Position numbers and translations under genes: made by a program. Source: CAKSHC01 sp045595395 (GTDB lineage Bacteria; Bacillota; Clostridia; Oscillospirales; UMGS1783). From it: a stretch of DNA of 64,000 nucleotides. The notes beneath the pieces were generated by a model. It was not told the origin of the DNA and searched no databases. It worked only from the letters and a program-made list of their open reading frames with translations. Of the stretch, positions 17,063-26,180 are shown one piece after another. The stretch covers positions 5,203 to 69,202 of the forward strand of contig JAZOAH010000002.1 of assembly GCA_045595395.1 (NCBI GenBank). The letters are read 5' to 3'. Position 1 is the first letter of the stretch, and each line of letters starts with the position of its first letter.

Positions 17063-17645
17063 CATTTTCTCCGCAATACAACTGATGTTCCCGAATATAT
17101 TGTTTAACAGCCGGATCAAGTCGGTCGAAATGGCTCTCTCCTTTTCGGATGTCGCTGGAACTGAGCACAATGGGCTTTAGGCGCAGCACCTTGCAGCGAG
17201 CACGATACTTGATCGCATAATACCATTTTTTTATAAGCATCTTGTGATAGACGCCCCGTTCACGAGCAGCCGTCACAATCGTAGCCAGCGAAAAAATAAC
17301 TTCCGGCTCCTTCCATGTCCCCATGGACAGAAACATATCACTTCCGCATATAAAATAAAGCTGATCACCGGGATGTTCTTTGGCTAATATGCGTAGCGTA
17401 TCAGCTGTAAAGCTTTTCCCTTTACGCATTATTTCCATGTCTGAAACATCATAATCCGGGAATGCCAGTCGAGTCATGGCCAGCCGATGCTCCGGTTGAT
17501 TTTTCACTACCTCTTTATGCGGAGGTATGCTGGATGGGACGATGATCATCCGGTCAAAACGCATACGCCTAGTGACTTGTTCCAACAGAAACCGATGTCC
17601 TTTATGCGGCGGATTAAATGTTCCGCCAAAAATACCGATCTTCAT
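17049..17645 (-). CDS. nadD: Nicotinate-nucleotide adenylyltransferase
   Basis: 198 aa. The nucleotidyltransferase motif GIFGGTFNPPHKGH (HKGH at 14-17) starts the protein, and SSSDIRKG lies near the C-terminus. It makes nicotinic acid adenine dinucleotide from NaMN and ATP in NAD synthesis. It is placed between yhbY (3 bp upstream) and yqeK (14-bp overlap), a conserved Firmicutes order. Confidence 0.96.
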   Translation of the reverse strand: MKIGIFGGTFNPPHKGHRFLLEQVTRRMRFDRMIIVPSSIPPHKEVVKNQPEHRLAMTRLAFPDYDVSDMEIMRKGKSFTADTLRILAKEHPGDQLYFICGSDMFLSMGTWKEPEVIFSLATIVTAARERGVYHKMLIKKWYYAIKYRARCKVLRLKPIVLSSSDIRKGESHFDRLDPAVKQYIREHQLYCGENDATL

Positions 17646-17648
17646 GGA

Positions 17649-17945
17649 TCAGTCTAAAACGATCTTTCGTTTTTCCGGATCGCCGGCCGGTCGGTATAGA
17701 ACGATTTTCGAGCCAATGCACTGAACAACATCGGCATTCAGAGCATCAGCCAGTTGACCTGCGCAGTCTTTTGTTGCCATAAAGGCTGTTTCCAGCACAT
17801 TGATCTTGATCATTTCCTTGATCTCCAGCGTTTCGTCTAGCTGACGGATCAGATTTTCAGAAACACCGGCTTTACCTACCTGCTCGGTAGCCTTCATTGT
17901 ATTTGCCATTTTGCGCAACTGGGCGCGTTGTCCACTGGTAATCAT
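17649..17945 (-). CDS. yhbY: YhbY-type CRM-domain RNA-binding protein
   Basis: 98 aa. A single CRM domain: RAQLRKMAN, the GKAGVSENLIRQLDE loop and CIGSKIVLYRP at the end. YhbY-family proteins associate with 50S precursors and help ribosome assembly. It overlaps the rdgB stop by 4 bp (ATGA) and lies 3 bp before nadD. Confidence 0.93.
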   Translation of the reverse strand: MITSGQRAQLRKMANTMKATEQVGKAGVSENLIRQLDETLEIKEMIKINVLETAFMATKDCAGQLADALNADVVQCIGSKIVLYRPAGDPEKRKIVLD

Positions 17946-18541
17946 TTGTTGTCCTTCTCTTGTATTTCTCTTAATTTCATTCGTAAGGCAGCCAGCGCTG
18001 CTCCTCGGTGGCTGATGGCGTTTTTTTCATCATCAGTCAACTCGGAAAAAGTCTTTCCCTGTGAGGGAATATAAAAAATCGGATCATATCCGAATCCGCC
18101 TGTTCCGGCCGTTTCATGAGCAATCTCACCCAAACAACGCCCGGTAACGGTAAAGGTAATATCTTCAGACAAAACACAAGCGATCGCACACTCAAAACTG
18201 GCAGAGCGATCCGATGCATCTCCCAGCTCCTGTTGCAGCAATGCAATCTTTTCGGAATAGGACGCTTCTTCTCCGCCGTAACGAGCCGAATAGATTCCCG
18301 GACGGCCATCTAAAGCATTCACACATAGCCCGGAATCATCGGCAATGGTGCCTATGCCCGTCAGATCGTATCCGCATTGAGCTTTTATCATGGCGTTTTC
18401 TTCAAAGGTTGTACCATCCTCGATCGGATCAAAGTCTATGCCCAATTCCTTAGGGATCACCGTATCAAATCCGAGCGGACCGAGTATTTCATCGATCTCT
18501 CTTTTTTTGTTAAGGTTGTTTGTGGCGATCAAAAGTTTCAT
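17942..18541 (-). CDS. rdgB: Non-canonical purine NTP pyrophosphatase (RdgB/HAM1)
   Basis: 199 aa. N-terminal LLIATNNLNKKREI, TIADDSGLCVNALDGRPGIYS and the C-terminal FGYDPIF and SHRGAALA blocks identify the Ham1 family. It removes XTP, dITP and ITP to protect DNA and RNA. It overlaps both ftsY and yhbY by 4 bp (ATGA), so it is translationally coupled. Confidence 0.96.
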   Translation of the reverse strand: MKLLIATNNLNKKREIDEILGPLGFDTVIPKELGIDFDPIEDGTTFEENAMIKAQCGYDLTGIGTIADDSGLCVNALDGRPGIYSARYGGEEASYSEKIALLQQELGDASDRSASFECAIACVLSEDITFTVTGRCLGEIAHETAGTGGFGYDPIFYIPSQGKTFSELTDDEKNAISHRGAALAALRMKLREIQEKDNK

Positions 18542-19446
18542 TCCAACAACCCCTTTGCATAACTCTCCGGCGAGAACAGATCAAAATCATCTGCCGCCTC
18601 ACCAAGACCGACAAATTTAATAGGAATACCAAGTTGATGTAAGACGCCAATAGCCATGCCCCCACGGGCTGTACCGTCCAGTTTAGTCAGCACTATGCCG
18701 GTAAGGCCGGTTGCGTCGGCGAACTCCTTTGCCTGATTGATGGCGTTTTGCCCGGTCGTTGCGTCAATGACCAAGAGAAATTCTTTATCAGCATCGGGCA
18801 GTTCTCGATCGATCACCCGGCTCATCTTGGTAAGCTCATCCATCAAATACTTCTTATTGTGCAGACGGCCGGCCGTATCACAAACGATCACATCTTTACC
18901 TCGTGCCCTAGCGGCGGAAATAGCATCAAACAAGACGGCAGCCGGATCACCACCCTCACGGTGCTTTACAATATCAATATTCAGACGATTGGCCCAAATA
19001 TCCAACTGCTCTGATGCTGCAGCACGAAAGGTGTCGCCGGCAGCCAGCAATACGCTTTTGCCATTATCATGGAGATATTTAGCCAGTTTGGCGCAAGTTG
19101 TTGTCTTCCCGGTGCCATTTACACCGATGACCATAATGACCGACGGCTTAGAGTTGATATTAAGGGCCATGGTTTCTGAAGACATCTGCTCAGTAATGAT
19201 CTGCACCAAAAGCGCACGGACCTGCTCGCCGGTCGATATCTTTTCCAGTTTCGCCCGTTTTTTCAACTCATCAATGATGGCTTCCGTCACCTCAACGCCG
19301 GCATCCGCCATGATCAGTGTTTCTTCCAGTTCCTCAAGAAAATCCTCATCCACCGAGCGGAAATTGGCCACCAACGAATGGATGCTTTCCCCGAATGACT
19401 GGCGGGTTTTACTTAGTGTGTTTTTTAATTTTTCAAAAAGCCCCAT
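18538..19446 (-). CDS. ftsY: Signal recognition particle receptor FtsY
   Basis: 302 aa. It has an N domain (1 to about 85) and a GTPase domain with G1 GVNGTGKTTT (108-117), DTFRAAA, DTAGR and TKLDGTARGG. The long acidic A domain of E. coli FtsY is absent, as in most Firmicutes. It receives SRP-ribosome complexes at the membrane. It lies 11 bp downstream of smc, the usual smc-ftsY pairing. Confidence 0.97.
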   Translation of the reverse strand: MGLFEKLKNTLSKTRQSFGESIHSLVANFRSVDEDFLEELEETLIMADAGVEVTEAIIDELKKRAKLEKISTGEQVRALLVQIITEQMSSETMALNINSKPSVIMVIGVNGTGKTTTCAKLAKYLHDNGKSVLLAAGDTFRAAASEQLDIWANRLNIDIVKHREGGDPAAVLFDAISAARARGKDVIVCDTAGRLHNKKYLMDELTKMSRVIDRELPDADKEFLLVIDATTGQNAINQAKEFADATGLTGIVLTKLDGTARGGMAIGVLHQLGIPIKFVGLGEAADDFDLFSPESYAKGLLE

Positions 19447-19457
19447 GATGCATGCTC

Positions 19458-22400
19458 CTATTGGATACGTAACTCGTCATATACCTCACCGACGTTGATC
19501 GTCAGCAACTTTGATACACCCTTCTCTTGCATGGTAACACCGTAAAGCACATCCGCTTCCTCCATAGTGCTGCGGCGGTGAGAAACAATGATAACCTGCG
19601 TATGCTCGGTAATGGTATGTAAAAATGCTGCAAAACGGGCTGTATTGACTTCATCCAGTGCCGTTTCGATCTCATCCATAATGCAGAAGGGCGTCGGACG
19701 CACGCGAATAATAGCAAAGTAGAGCGCTATGGCAACAAAGGCCTGCTCACCGCCCGAGAGAGCCGATAGATTTTTGATGACCTTGCCTGGAGGTGTGACC
19801 CGAATTTCGATGCCGGTATTGAGCATATCGGTCGGATCGGTCAAAACCAAGTCAGCCTTACCACCGCCAAACAGTTCATGGAAGGTCTGCTTGAAGGTTT
19901 CATTGATGACGACAAACTGCTCACTGAAGATAGATTTCATCTGCTCTGTCAGTTCGGCGATCACCTTTTCCATATCGTTTTTGGCTTCTTCCAGATCGCT
20001 GGTCTGCGTCATCAGGAAATCATAGCGGTCTTTAACAGTTTTATATTCCTCGATGGCACCGATATTCACATCACCCATACGCTTCATCTTGCCCTTGATC
20101 TCACCTAAGCGCTGTTGAGCTTTGGTGATACTGGGCAATTCCTGGCGCAGGGGTTGAGCGTCGGTCAATGTCAACTCATATTCATCAAACAGACGAGCCA
20201 CAATGTTGTCATACTCTGTTTCAATTGTTTCTCTACGTGTTTCCAGGCGTTCGACCTCACGGATCAATCGCTCTTTTTCGGCTGCAACATCACGTGTCGA
20301 TACTCGAAGCTCATTTGCCTTCTTCTCGGCATCCTCACGCTGACGACGGATATCCTCAGTATGGGCCTGCTTATCCGCAGCCTGGTCACGCAATTGCTTA
20401 GCTTGTTGCAAGCAGTCTTGAATGCCTGTTTCCAACTCTGCATTTTTATTACTCAAGGCAGCCATCTCGGCGTTTTTCGCTTCTATTAGGGTGCTGCGCT
20501 CCTGCTTATAGATATTGAGTTCCTCAATGGAACGAACAATGGTTTCAATATCCTTTTCCATAGTGAAGATACTCAACTTACGATCGGCGATCTTGGCTAC
20601 GATCTCATCGCGCCGGGCAATGATTTCCTCATGCCCCTTGAGCAACTCGTCAGATTTCTGAGTATGCTGAGCAATTTGCTCATTAAGCTGATCGGCCAGC
20701 AAGGAATATTGCTGCATCTCATCTTTAGCCGCATCATATTCCGTATGCGCTGCAGCGTCCCGTTGTGTCAATTCTTGCACAACGGCATTTGCATTTTCAA
20801 GACGCTGCTTGGCATCTTCCATTCTCAATCTGCTTGCCGTATTGGCATCTTCATGCTGACGAATCTCTGCTTTCACACCCTCAGCAAAAGCATTATCTCT
20901 CGCCAGTTTGTCAGTCAAATCATCCATGACGGCGCAAACGCTTTGATATTCGGCTTCATGGGCCTTTAATTCACCCTCCAGCCGCTTCATCTCATTTTGT
21001 CGAGTCAGTAATCCCGATCCCTTAACCGCACTGCCGCCGGTCATACTACCGCCGGCATTGACGACTTGGCCGTCAAGAGTCACTATACGGAACTTATAGC
21101 CAATGTGTTTGGCCAAAGCCATTGCATTTTCCAGGTTGTATACGACACAGATGCGGCCCAGCAGGCCATTGACAAGATCTCGGTATTTCGGCTCGCATTT
21201 AATCATTTCGGCAGCAATGCCGAGAAACCCAAGACTTTCCTTCATGTCATCCGATGAAATGACTTTGCCGGAAATGGTGGATACCGGCAAGAAAGTAGCG
21301 CGGCCGGCATTATTATTTTTCAAATAGTATACAGCAGCTTTTGCATCATTTTCTGTGTCTACAACAATGTGCTGGATGGCATTGCCCAAGGCTGTTTCAA
21401 TGGCGACCGAATATTTTTCATCGGTACGAACAATGGTCGATACCGGGCCGCAAACACCGCTTAATTGCTGACGGGATGCCGCCAGCATGACACGCTTGAC
21501 ACTATCATGATAACCGTCAAAATGGTTTTGCATGTCGGACAGTGTCGTTAAACGCAATTTTTTTGCATTCATGTTGTCTTCCAGGCCCTGCTTAAGTTTT
21601 TCTTGCTTCTCTATACGCATTTGCAGCGCATTGATTCGCAGATCGTAGCCGCTGAGGGTGTTGCTTAGACTGTTGATCTTTTCGGTTGCCTGAGCAATTT
21701 CCTCTTCCTTTTGCTTGACCTGCGCTTCAATGGATGTACAATCGGCATTGGCAGCTTGCAGCTGCTCGGCAATCCGTTCAAAATTTTGGTTTAGAATAGC
21801 GCAGTTGCTTTCGGCAAAACCGATCTTGATCTTAGCATCGGTTATCTTTTCAGACAGATCGAGGATCTCGCTGTTAAGAGCATTGATTCGTGCCTCAAAG
21901 TCCGATTCCTCACCCAGGATCGCAGTGTTGGAGTCATTAAGAGAAGCCAACTGTGCGCGCTCCTGCTCCAGTTCAACGTTTAAGGCGTCAATTTGTGCCT
22001 GTCGACCGGCGATATTTTCGTCAAAACCACGCATCTTTTCATCGTCTTCGCTAATTTCGGCGGTCAAACGGGCAATCAATTCATTGTTATGTTCTATATC
22101 ACTGCGAATAAGGGAAATTTCATTCTCTTTGGCCGCTGCCTGCTCATTCAAGGAAACGATCTCGCCACGAAGGAAATCAATGGCCTGGGTTGCTTTTTGA
22201 GCCGCAAGATAGATCTCCTCCGATTCCTTCTCCTGAGCTTCGATCCTCTTCTCTACATTTTCCAGGTCGGCACGGCCGGTCATACAATCTTGTTCAATTT
22301 TTTCTTTGCTGACTTTAATGTTGTCAATAGTACCCAACCAAAGGCTGACTTCCAGCCCTTTTTTCTCATCACGCAAACGCAAATACTCTCGGGCCGTTTC

Positions 22401-23027
22401 CGCCTGTTTTTCCAGCGGGCCGACACGAGATTCCAATTCGGCAACAATATCTCGCAAACGCACCAGGTTTTCCTCGGTCTGCTCAAGTTTGCGTTCCGAT
22501 TCCTGCTTACGGTAGCGATATTTCGAAATACCGGCCGCCTCTTCAAAGATCTGGCGGCGCTCATCGCTCTTTGATGCCAAGATATCGGCGATCTTACCCT
22601 GTCCGATGATCGAATAACCATCGCGCCCCAAGCCGGTATCCATCAGCAGTTCATGGATATCCTTAAGCCGGACAGGGCTGCGATTGATCATGTATTCGCT
22701 TTCGCCTGAACGATAGTAACGACGAGTAACAGTGACCTCGGTAAAATCAATCGGCAAACTCTTATCGGAGTTATCCAGGGTCAGCGACACCTCGGCAAAG
22801 CCCATGGCTTTGCGTCCGGTCGTTCCGTCAAAGACAACATCTTCCATCTTGGTGCCGCGCAACATCTTGGAACTCATTTCACCCAGCACCCAACGCACCG
22901 CATCGGTAATATTGCTCTTGCCGCTGCCGTTAGGTCCGACAATTGCTGTTATTCCCTTGTTAAAGTGGATAGTGGTCTTGTCCGGAAAAGACTTGAACCC
23001 CTGCATCTGTAACGATTTCAGAAACAT
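19458..23027 (-). CDS. smc: Chromosome segregation protein SMC
   Basis: 1189 aa. Walker A GPNGSGKSN (31-39) is followed by a long coiled coil, a hinge at about residues 510-660 with GGSMTGGSAVKGSG, a second coiled coil, then signature LSGGEQAF and Walker B CIMDEIETALD. It forms the condensin ring with ScpA and ScpB, which are not in this window. The N-terminus MFLKSLQMQGFKSF matches the family start, although the nearest GAGG is about 13 nt upstream. A promoter in the 75-bp gap before it probably drives smc and the genes to leuS. Confidence 0.98.
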   Translation of the reverse strand: MFLKSLQMQGFKSFPDKTTIHFNKGITAIVGPNGSGKSNITDAVRWVLGEMSSKMLRGTKMEDVVFDGTTGRKAMGFAEVSLTLDNSDKSLPIDFTEVTVTRRYYRSGESEYMINRSPVRLKDIHELLMDTGLGRDGYSIIGQGKIADILASKSDERRQIFEEAAGISKYRYRKQESERKLEQTEENLVRLRDIVAELESRVGPLEKQAETAREYLRLRDEKKGLEVSLWLGTIDNIKVSKEKIEQDCMTGRADLENVEKRIEAQEKESEEIYLAAQKATQAIDFLRGEIVSLNEQAAAKENEISLIRSDIEHNNELIARLTAEISEDDEKMRGFDENIAGRQAQIDALNVELEQERAQLASLNDSNTAILGEESDFEARINALNSEILDLSEKITDAKIKIGFAESNCAILNQNFERIAEQLQAANADCTSIEAQVKQKEEEIAQATEKINSLSNTLSGYDLRINALQMRIEKQEKLKQGLEDNMNAKKLRLTTLSDMQNHFDGYHDSVKRVMLAASRQQLSGVCGPVSTIVRTDEKYSVAIETALGNAIQHIVVDTENDAKAAVYYLKNNNAGRATFLPVSTISGKVISSDDMKESLGFLGIAAEMIKCEPKYRDLVNGLLGRICVVYNLENAMALAKHIGYKFRIVTLDGQVVNAGGSMTGGSAVKGSGLLTRQNEMKRLEGELKAHEAEYQSVCAVMDDLTDKLARDNAFAEGVKAEIRQHEDANTASRLRMEDAKQRLENANAVVQELTQRDAAAHTEYDAAKDEMQQYSLLADQLNEQIAQHTQKSDELLKGHEEIIARRDEIVAKIADRKLSIFTMEKDIETIVRSIEELNIYKQERSTLIEAKNAEMAALSNKNAELETGIQDCLQQAKQLRDQAADKQAHTEDIRRQREDAEKKANELRVSTRDVAAEKERLIREVERLETRRETIETEYDNIVARLFDEYELTLTDAQPLRQELPSITKAQQRLGEIKGKMKRMGDVNIGAIEEYKTVKDRYDFLMTQTSDLEEAKNDMEKVIAELTEQMKSIFSEQFVVINETFKQTFHELFGGGKADLVLTDPTDMLNTGIEIRVTPPGKVIKNLSALSGGEQAFVAIALYFAIIRVRPTPFCIMDEIETALDEVNTARFAAFLHTITEHTQVIIVSHRRSTMEEADVLYGVTMQEKGVSKLLTINVGEVYDELRIQ

Positions 23028-23070
23028 ATTCGGTATGATACCTCAATTCTGCAAGTGCATTTGATTAAAA

Positions 23071-23099
23071 ATTATATCAAAAAATACAGATAATTTCAA
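23071..23099 (-). promoter_or_regulatory. Promoter of smc-ftsY-...-leuS block
   Basis: Minus strand: -35 TTGAAA (23094-23099), 17-bp spacer, -10 TATAAT (23071-23076) with TG one base upstream (TGATATAAT). The smc ATG follows 44 bp downstream. Confidence 0.75.
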
Positions 23100-23102
23100 T
23101 AT

Positions 23103-24092
23103 TTATTGTGCTTTAACGGCTCTTTTTTGCAAAAAATCGGCCTCTTTTATCAAAATTTGTGCGATATTCTTTTCTTTTTCCAGTCGGATCACATTCCTTC
23201 GGCATTGCCCGACGGCTTTTGACATCTCGCCTGTAGCCACATATATAGTGACCTTTTCCCTGTTTTGATGATTGTCCAATTCTTCAGACAGCAAGCGGAA
23301 ATACACAGCATTTTCGCACAATTCGCCAAAGGCCGGATGGTACGGCCCCGCCACCCTATCCTCACCGGAAAGCCCTGGTTCAGAGAATAACCCAAGTCGA
23401 ATAACGGGGATGCCGTTTTCTTCAAAAAGTAAAAGCAAACGTGCGCACAAATCCACAGCATCATCCAGTGACATCGGCTGATATGTACCGGCTAAATACT
23501 CTCGACAGAGCTCGGTGTCCTTCAAAACCACACAGGGATAGATCCGTACCGCATCCGGCTGCATGGCTATGCACTGCCGTGCGGTCGCTATGGCACCTTG
23601 CGGTGTATCTCCGGGTAGTCCTGTCATCATCTGCAGCACAAGAGAAAAACCTCGTTCACGAATGAGTTTTGCCGCTCGTACGGTGTCTTGCGGTTGATGG
23701 CCACGTCGGCAGCGGCAAAGCACCGATTCACTCATGCTCTGCATCCCAAGTTCGATCGTTGTTACCGGATATCTCTGTAAAATATCCAAAATTTCCGGCG
23801 TAATATAATCAGGACGAGTTGATAGTCTAATACCGGCCTTATATTTTGCCGCACAATCCAGATAGGCAATCATTTGTTCTCGTTCAATACCGGTAAAACT
23901 GCCGCCAAAAAAGGCTATCTCGCACGTTTGATCTTCCCTGACCGTGGATATAGCCTTTTGAATTATCAGTTCGGTTGTGTGGATATCCGGTGCCTGCTTT
24001 GTGGCAGAGATAATGCGCTGATTGCAAAATGTACATTCATTCGGACAAGCCATATGCGGGACAAAAATGGGGATATTAACATGCTTCTTCAT
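23103..24092 (-). CDS. Radical SAM protein, elongator/YhcC-like
   Basis: 329 aa. The radical SAM triad is C16-x3-C20-x2-C23 (ACPNECTFCNQ), with FFGGSFTGI as the SAM-binding glycine block and RPDYITPEIL. The C-terminal half has short conserved stretches (YPCVVLKDTEL) but no acetyltransferase domain, unlike full Elp3. Proteins of this type lie between rnc and smc in many Clostridia; substrate and product are not established. It overlaps the rnc stop by 4 bp (ATGA). Confidence 0.88.
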   Translation of the reverse strand: MKKHVNIPIFVPHMACPNECTFCNQRIISATKQAPDIHTTELIIQKAISTVREDQTCEIAFFGGSFTGIEREQMIAYLDCAAKYKAGIRLSTRPDYITPEILDILQRYPVTTIELGMQSMSESVLCRCRRGHQPQDTVRAAKLIRERGFSLVLQMMTGLPGDTPQGAIATARQCIAMQPDAVRIYPCVVLKDTELCREYLAGTYQPMSLDDAVDLCARLLLLFEENGIPVIRLGLFSEPGLSGEDRVAGPYHPAFGELCENAVYFRLLSEELDNHQNREKVTIYVATGEMSKAVGQCRRNVIRLEKEKNIAQILIKEADFLQKRAVKAQ

Positions 24093-24775
24093 AAGCCCAT
24101 CAATTTCAACGCTTCATTGGCCGCCATTTGCTCAGCCTCTTTTTTGCTGCGACCGGTGCCCTCTCCGATACAGTTGCTGTTAAGTAGCACCGCAACGGTA
24201 AAGACTTTACGGTGATCCGGCCCTTCGGCCTTGAGCAGTCGATAGGTCAAATGCTCACCTCGATTTTGCTGAACAATCTCTTGCAGCATGGTCTTGGCGT
24301 CTTTGAATAACCGCCCGGAAATGGCATCAGGCAGACCCTTTTCCAAATAGGGCAAAATAAAGTTGCGTGCCGCATCGATCCCTCCATCTAAATAAATGGC
24401 GGCAATCAGTGCTTCAAAAGCATCTGCCAGCGTTGACGGGCGATGTCCTCCATCCGCCAACTCTTCGCTACGACTAAACCGAATATACTCACCCAAGTTG
24501 ATTTCAGAAGCAAATTTTGCTAGTGACGCCTCACAAACCAATGCTGCACGTAATTTGCTTAGGTTACCCTCATTGAAACGATTTTGATCCATGAACAGCA
24601 TGCCGGCGCAGATAAAGCCCAGGACCGAGTCACCTAAAAATTCCAGCCGTTCATTAGAGACCGTCCCTTCTTCCTTTGCCTCGTTGACATAAGAAGAATG
24701 GGTAAGAGCACGCTTGAGCAGCATCTTATCCTGAAATTCATATCCGATTTTCTTTTCCAGCGTTCTTATATCCAT
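24089..24775 (-). CDS. rnc: Ribonuclease III
   Basis: 228 aa from ATG 24775, with AAAGG 9 nt upstream; the frame extends to 24811 but through a hairpin. The signature ERLEFLGDSVLGF, second acidic site DAFEALIAAIYLDGG and a C-terminal double-stranded RNA-binding domain (EGTGRSKKEAEQMAANEAL) are all present. It processes rRNA and cleaves structured mRNAs. It lies between acpP and the radical SAM gene. A perfect hairpin occurs in its leader (24800-24824). Confidence 0.97.
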   Translation of the reverse strand: MDIRTLEKKIGYEFQDKMLLKRALTHSSYVNEAKEEGTVSNERLEFLGDSVLGFICAGMLFMDQNRFNEGNLSKLRAALVCEASLAKFASEINLGEYIRFSRSEELADGGHRPSTLADAFEALIAAIYLDGGIDAARNFILPYLEKGLPDAISGRLFKDAKTMLQEIVQQNRGEHLTYRLLKAEGPDHRKVFTVAVLLNSNCIGEGTGRSKKEAEQMAANEALKLMGL

Positions 24776-24799
24776 CTTCTCACACCTTTCCAGATAAGG

Positions 24800-24824
24800 C
24801 AATATCCCCAATAAGGGGATATTG
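24800..24824 (-). other. Perfect hairpin in acpP-rnc intergenic leader
   Basis: 10-bp perfect inverted repeat CAATATCCCC / GGGGATATTG with loop of 5 nt, lying between the acpP stop and the rnc ribosome binding site. There is no T-tract after it on the minus strand, so it is not a standard terminator. It may be an mRNA processing or stability element. A role in RNase III autoregulation is only a guess, as the stem is short for that enzyme. Confidence 0.6.
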
Positions 24825-24832
24825 AATCATGT

Positions 24833-25069
24833 TCAGTTGTTTTGCTTTTCGGTGATATAGTTAACAACATCACCGATCGTTTTAACACTATCAACATCCT
24901 GATCGTCAATGGCAACACCGAACTCTTCTTCGACAGCCATGATCAGTTCAACAATGTCCAACGAATCGGCTTCCAGATCATCAACAAACGAGGTCTGCAT
25001 TGTGATCGTGTCCGGATCAGAAACCATAAACTGCTCAACAATAAGCGATTTAATTTTATCAAATACCAT
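24833..25069 (-). CDS. acpP: Acyl carrier protein
   Basis: 78 aa from ATG 25069 behind AGGAGG. The phosphopantetheine serine is S36 in the DSLDIVEL motif, and acidic helices surround it. It carries growing acyl chains in fatty acid synthesis. It follows plsX by about 100 bp, with its own consensus promoter in the gap. The frame extends upstream to 25138, but that part overlaps the promoter and lacks a ribosome binding site. Confidence 0.97.
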   Translation of the reverse strand: MVFDKIKSLIVEQFMVSDPDTITMQTSFVDDLEADSLDIVELIMAVEEEFGVAIDDQDVDSVKTIGDVVNYITEKQNN

Positions 25070-25109
25070 GGTACTTTCCTCCTGCTTAGTTTGGATAATT
25101 TCATTAAAG

Positions 25110-25138
25110 ATAATAAATTGGAAATGAATTTCTGTCAA
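25110..25138 (-). promoter_or_regulatory. Promoter of acpP(-rnc)
   Basis: Minus strand: consensus -35 TTGACA (25133-25138), 17-bp spacer, -10 TATTAT (25110-25115). No FapR-type operator was recognised. Confidence 0.85.
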
Positions 25139-25169
25139 GTATTATTTCAAAATTTCTTAACAAATTCAC

Positions 25170-26180
25170 TTAATTATCGGTTTTCGGTGCGGGCATCATC
25201 ATCTGTGTTAATTGATCGATAATGCCGGCATTATGCAATTCAATCGCCTGACGCACAGCATTTTTAAAGGCAACGGCATTGGACGAGCCATGTGCCTTGA
25301 TGACAATTCCGGCCACACCCAGTAGCGGTGCACCGCCGGCCTCGGTATAGTCTAAAGATTTCTTAAACTGAGTAAATTCCCTGGCAATCAGCATCGTGCC
25401 GATTTTGGTACGCAAGTTTTTGAACAGTACGCCCTTCAGCGAGGTTGAGATCATTTTTCCCATGCCTTCTAGTGCCTTCAAATAGATATTGCCGGAAAAA
25501 CCGTCGGCTACCACAACATCCACCTCGCCCATGACACCATCACGAGCCTCAACATTGCCAATAAAATGGATCCTTTCCTCCTGCCGCAACAAGGCATTGG
25601 CTTCTATTTGAAGCGGAGTGCCTTTCGTATCTTCCGACCCGTTATTAAGCAGGCCGACACGCGGGGCTTGCATACCATACAGACATTTCATGTACATCGA
25701 GCCCATAATGGCAAACTGGTGCAGATATTCCGCCGTACACTCAACATTGGCACCGCTGTCGATCAGTAGGTGCTTCTTGCCGTCTTTACTGGGGATCATG
25801 CCGCCGATGGCAGCGCGCTTTACTCCTTTCATACGCTTGACCAGCAATGTGGCTCCGGTAATGATCGCTCCGGTATTTCCGGCAGAAATAAATGCGTCGC
25901 CTTTCCCGGCTTTTAGTAAGCGCATGCCAACCGCCATGGATGAATCTTTCTTATCTTTGACAACACTGTCAGCATGGTCTGTCATCTCTATGACCTGAGA
26001 AGCGTCAACAATGGCCATTCCAGTCATGTCGATGTTTTCATTTTTGGCTGTCTGTTCGATAATATCGCATTTACCGCATAGTACGACCTCAACTCCGTAC
26101 TCCTTAACGGCCATAGCACAGCCCTTCATAATTTGTTCGGGGGCGTGGTCGCCTCCCATGGCGTCTACAATTACTTTCAT
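25170..26180 (-). CDS. plsX: Phosphate acyltransferase PlsX
   Basis: 336 aa from ATG 26180, which overlaps the trmFO stop by ATGA. It begins MKVIVDAMGGDHAP, with later SAGNTGAI, GGMIPSKDG, LIDSGANVEC and GFSGNIYLK. PlsX makes acyl-phosphate from acyl-ACP for phospholipid synthesis and works with PlsY. Its position next to acpP is the normal lipid cluster, though fapR and fab genes are not here. Confidence 0.96.
   Translation of the reverse strand: MKVIVDAMGGDHAPEQIMKGCAMAVKEYGVEVVLCGKCDIIEQTAKNENIDMTGMAIVDASQVIEMTDHADSVVKDKKDSSMAVGMRLLKAGKGDAFISAGNTGAIITGATLLVKRMKGVKRAAIGGMIPSKDGKKHLLIDSGANVECTAEYLHQFAIMGSMYMKCLYGMQAPRVGLLNNGSEDTKGTPLQIEANALLRQEERIHFIGNVEARDGVMGEVDVVVADGFSGNIYLKALEGMGKMISTSLKGVLFKNLRTKIGTMLIAREFTQFKKSLDYTEAGGAPLLGVAGIVIKAHGSSNAVAFKNAVRQAIELHNAGIIDQLTQMMMPAPKTDN

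Noticed and set aside
24800..24824. Rho-independent terminator between acpP and rnc
   Set aside because: No T-run follows the hairpin on the minus strand.
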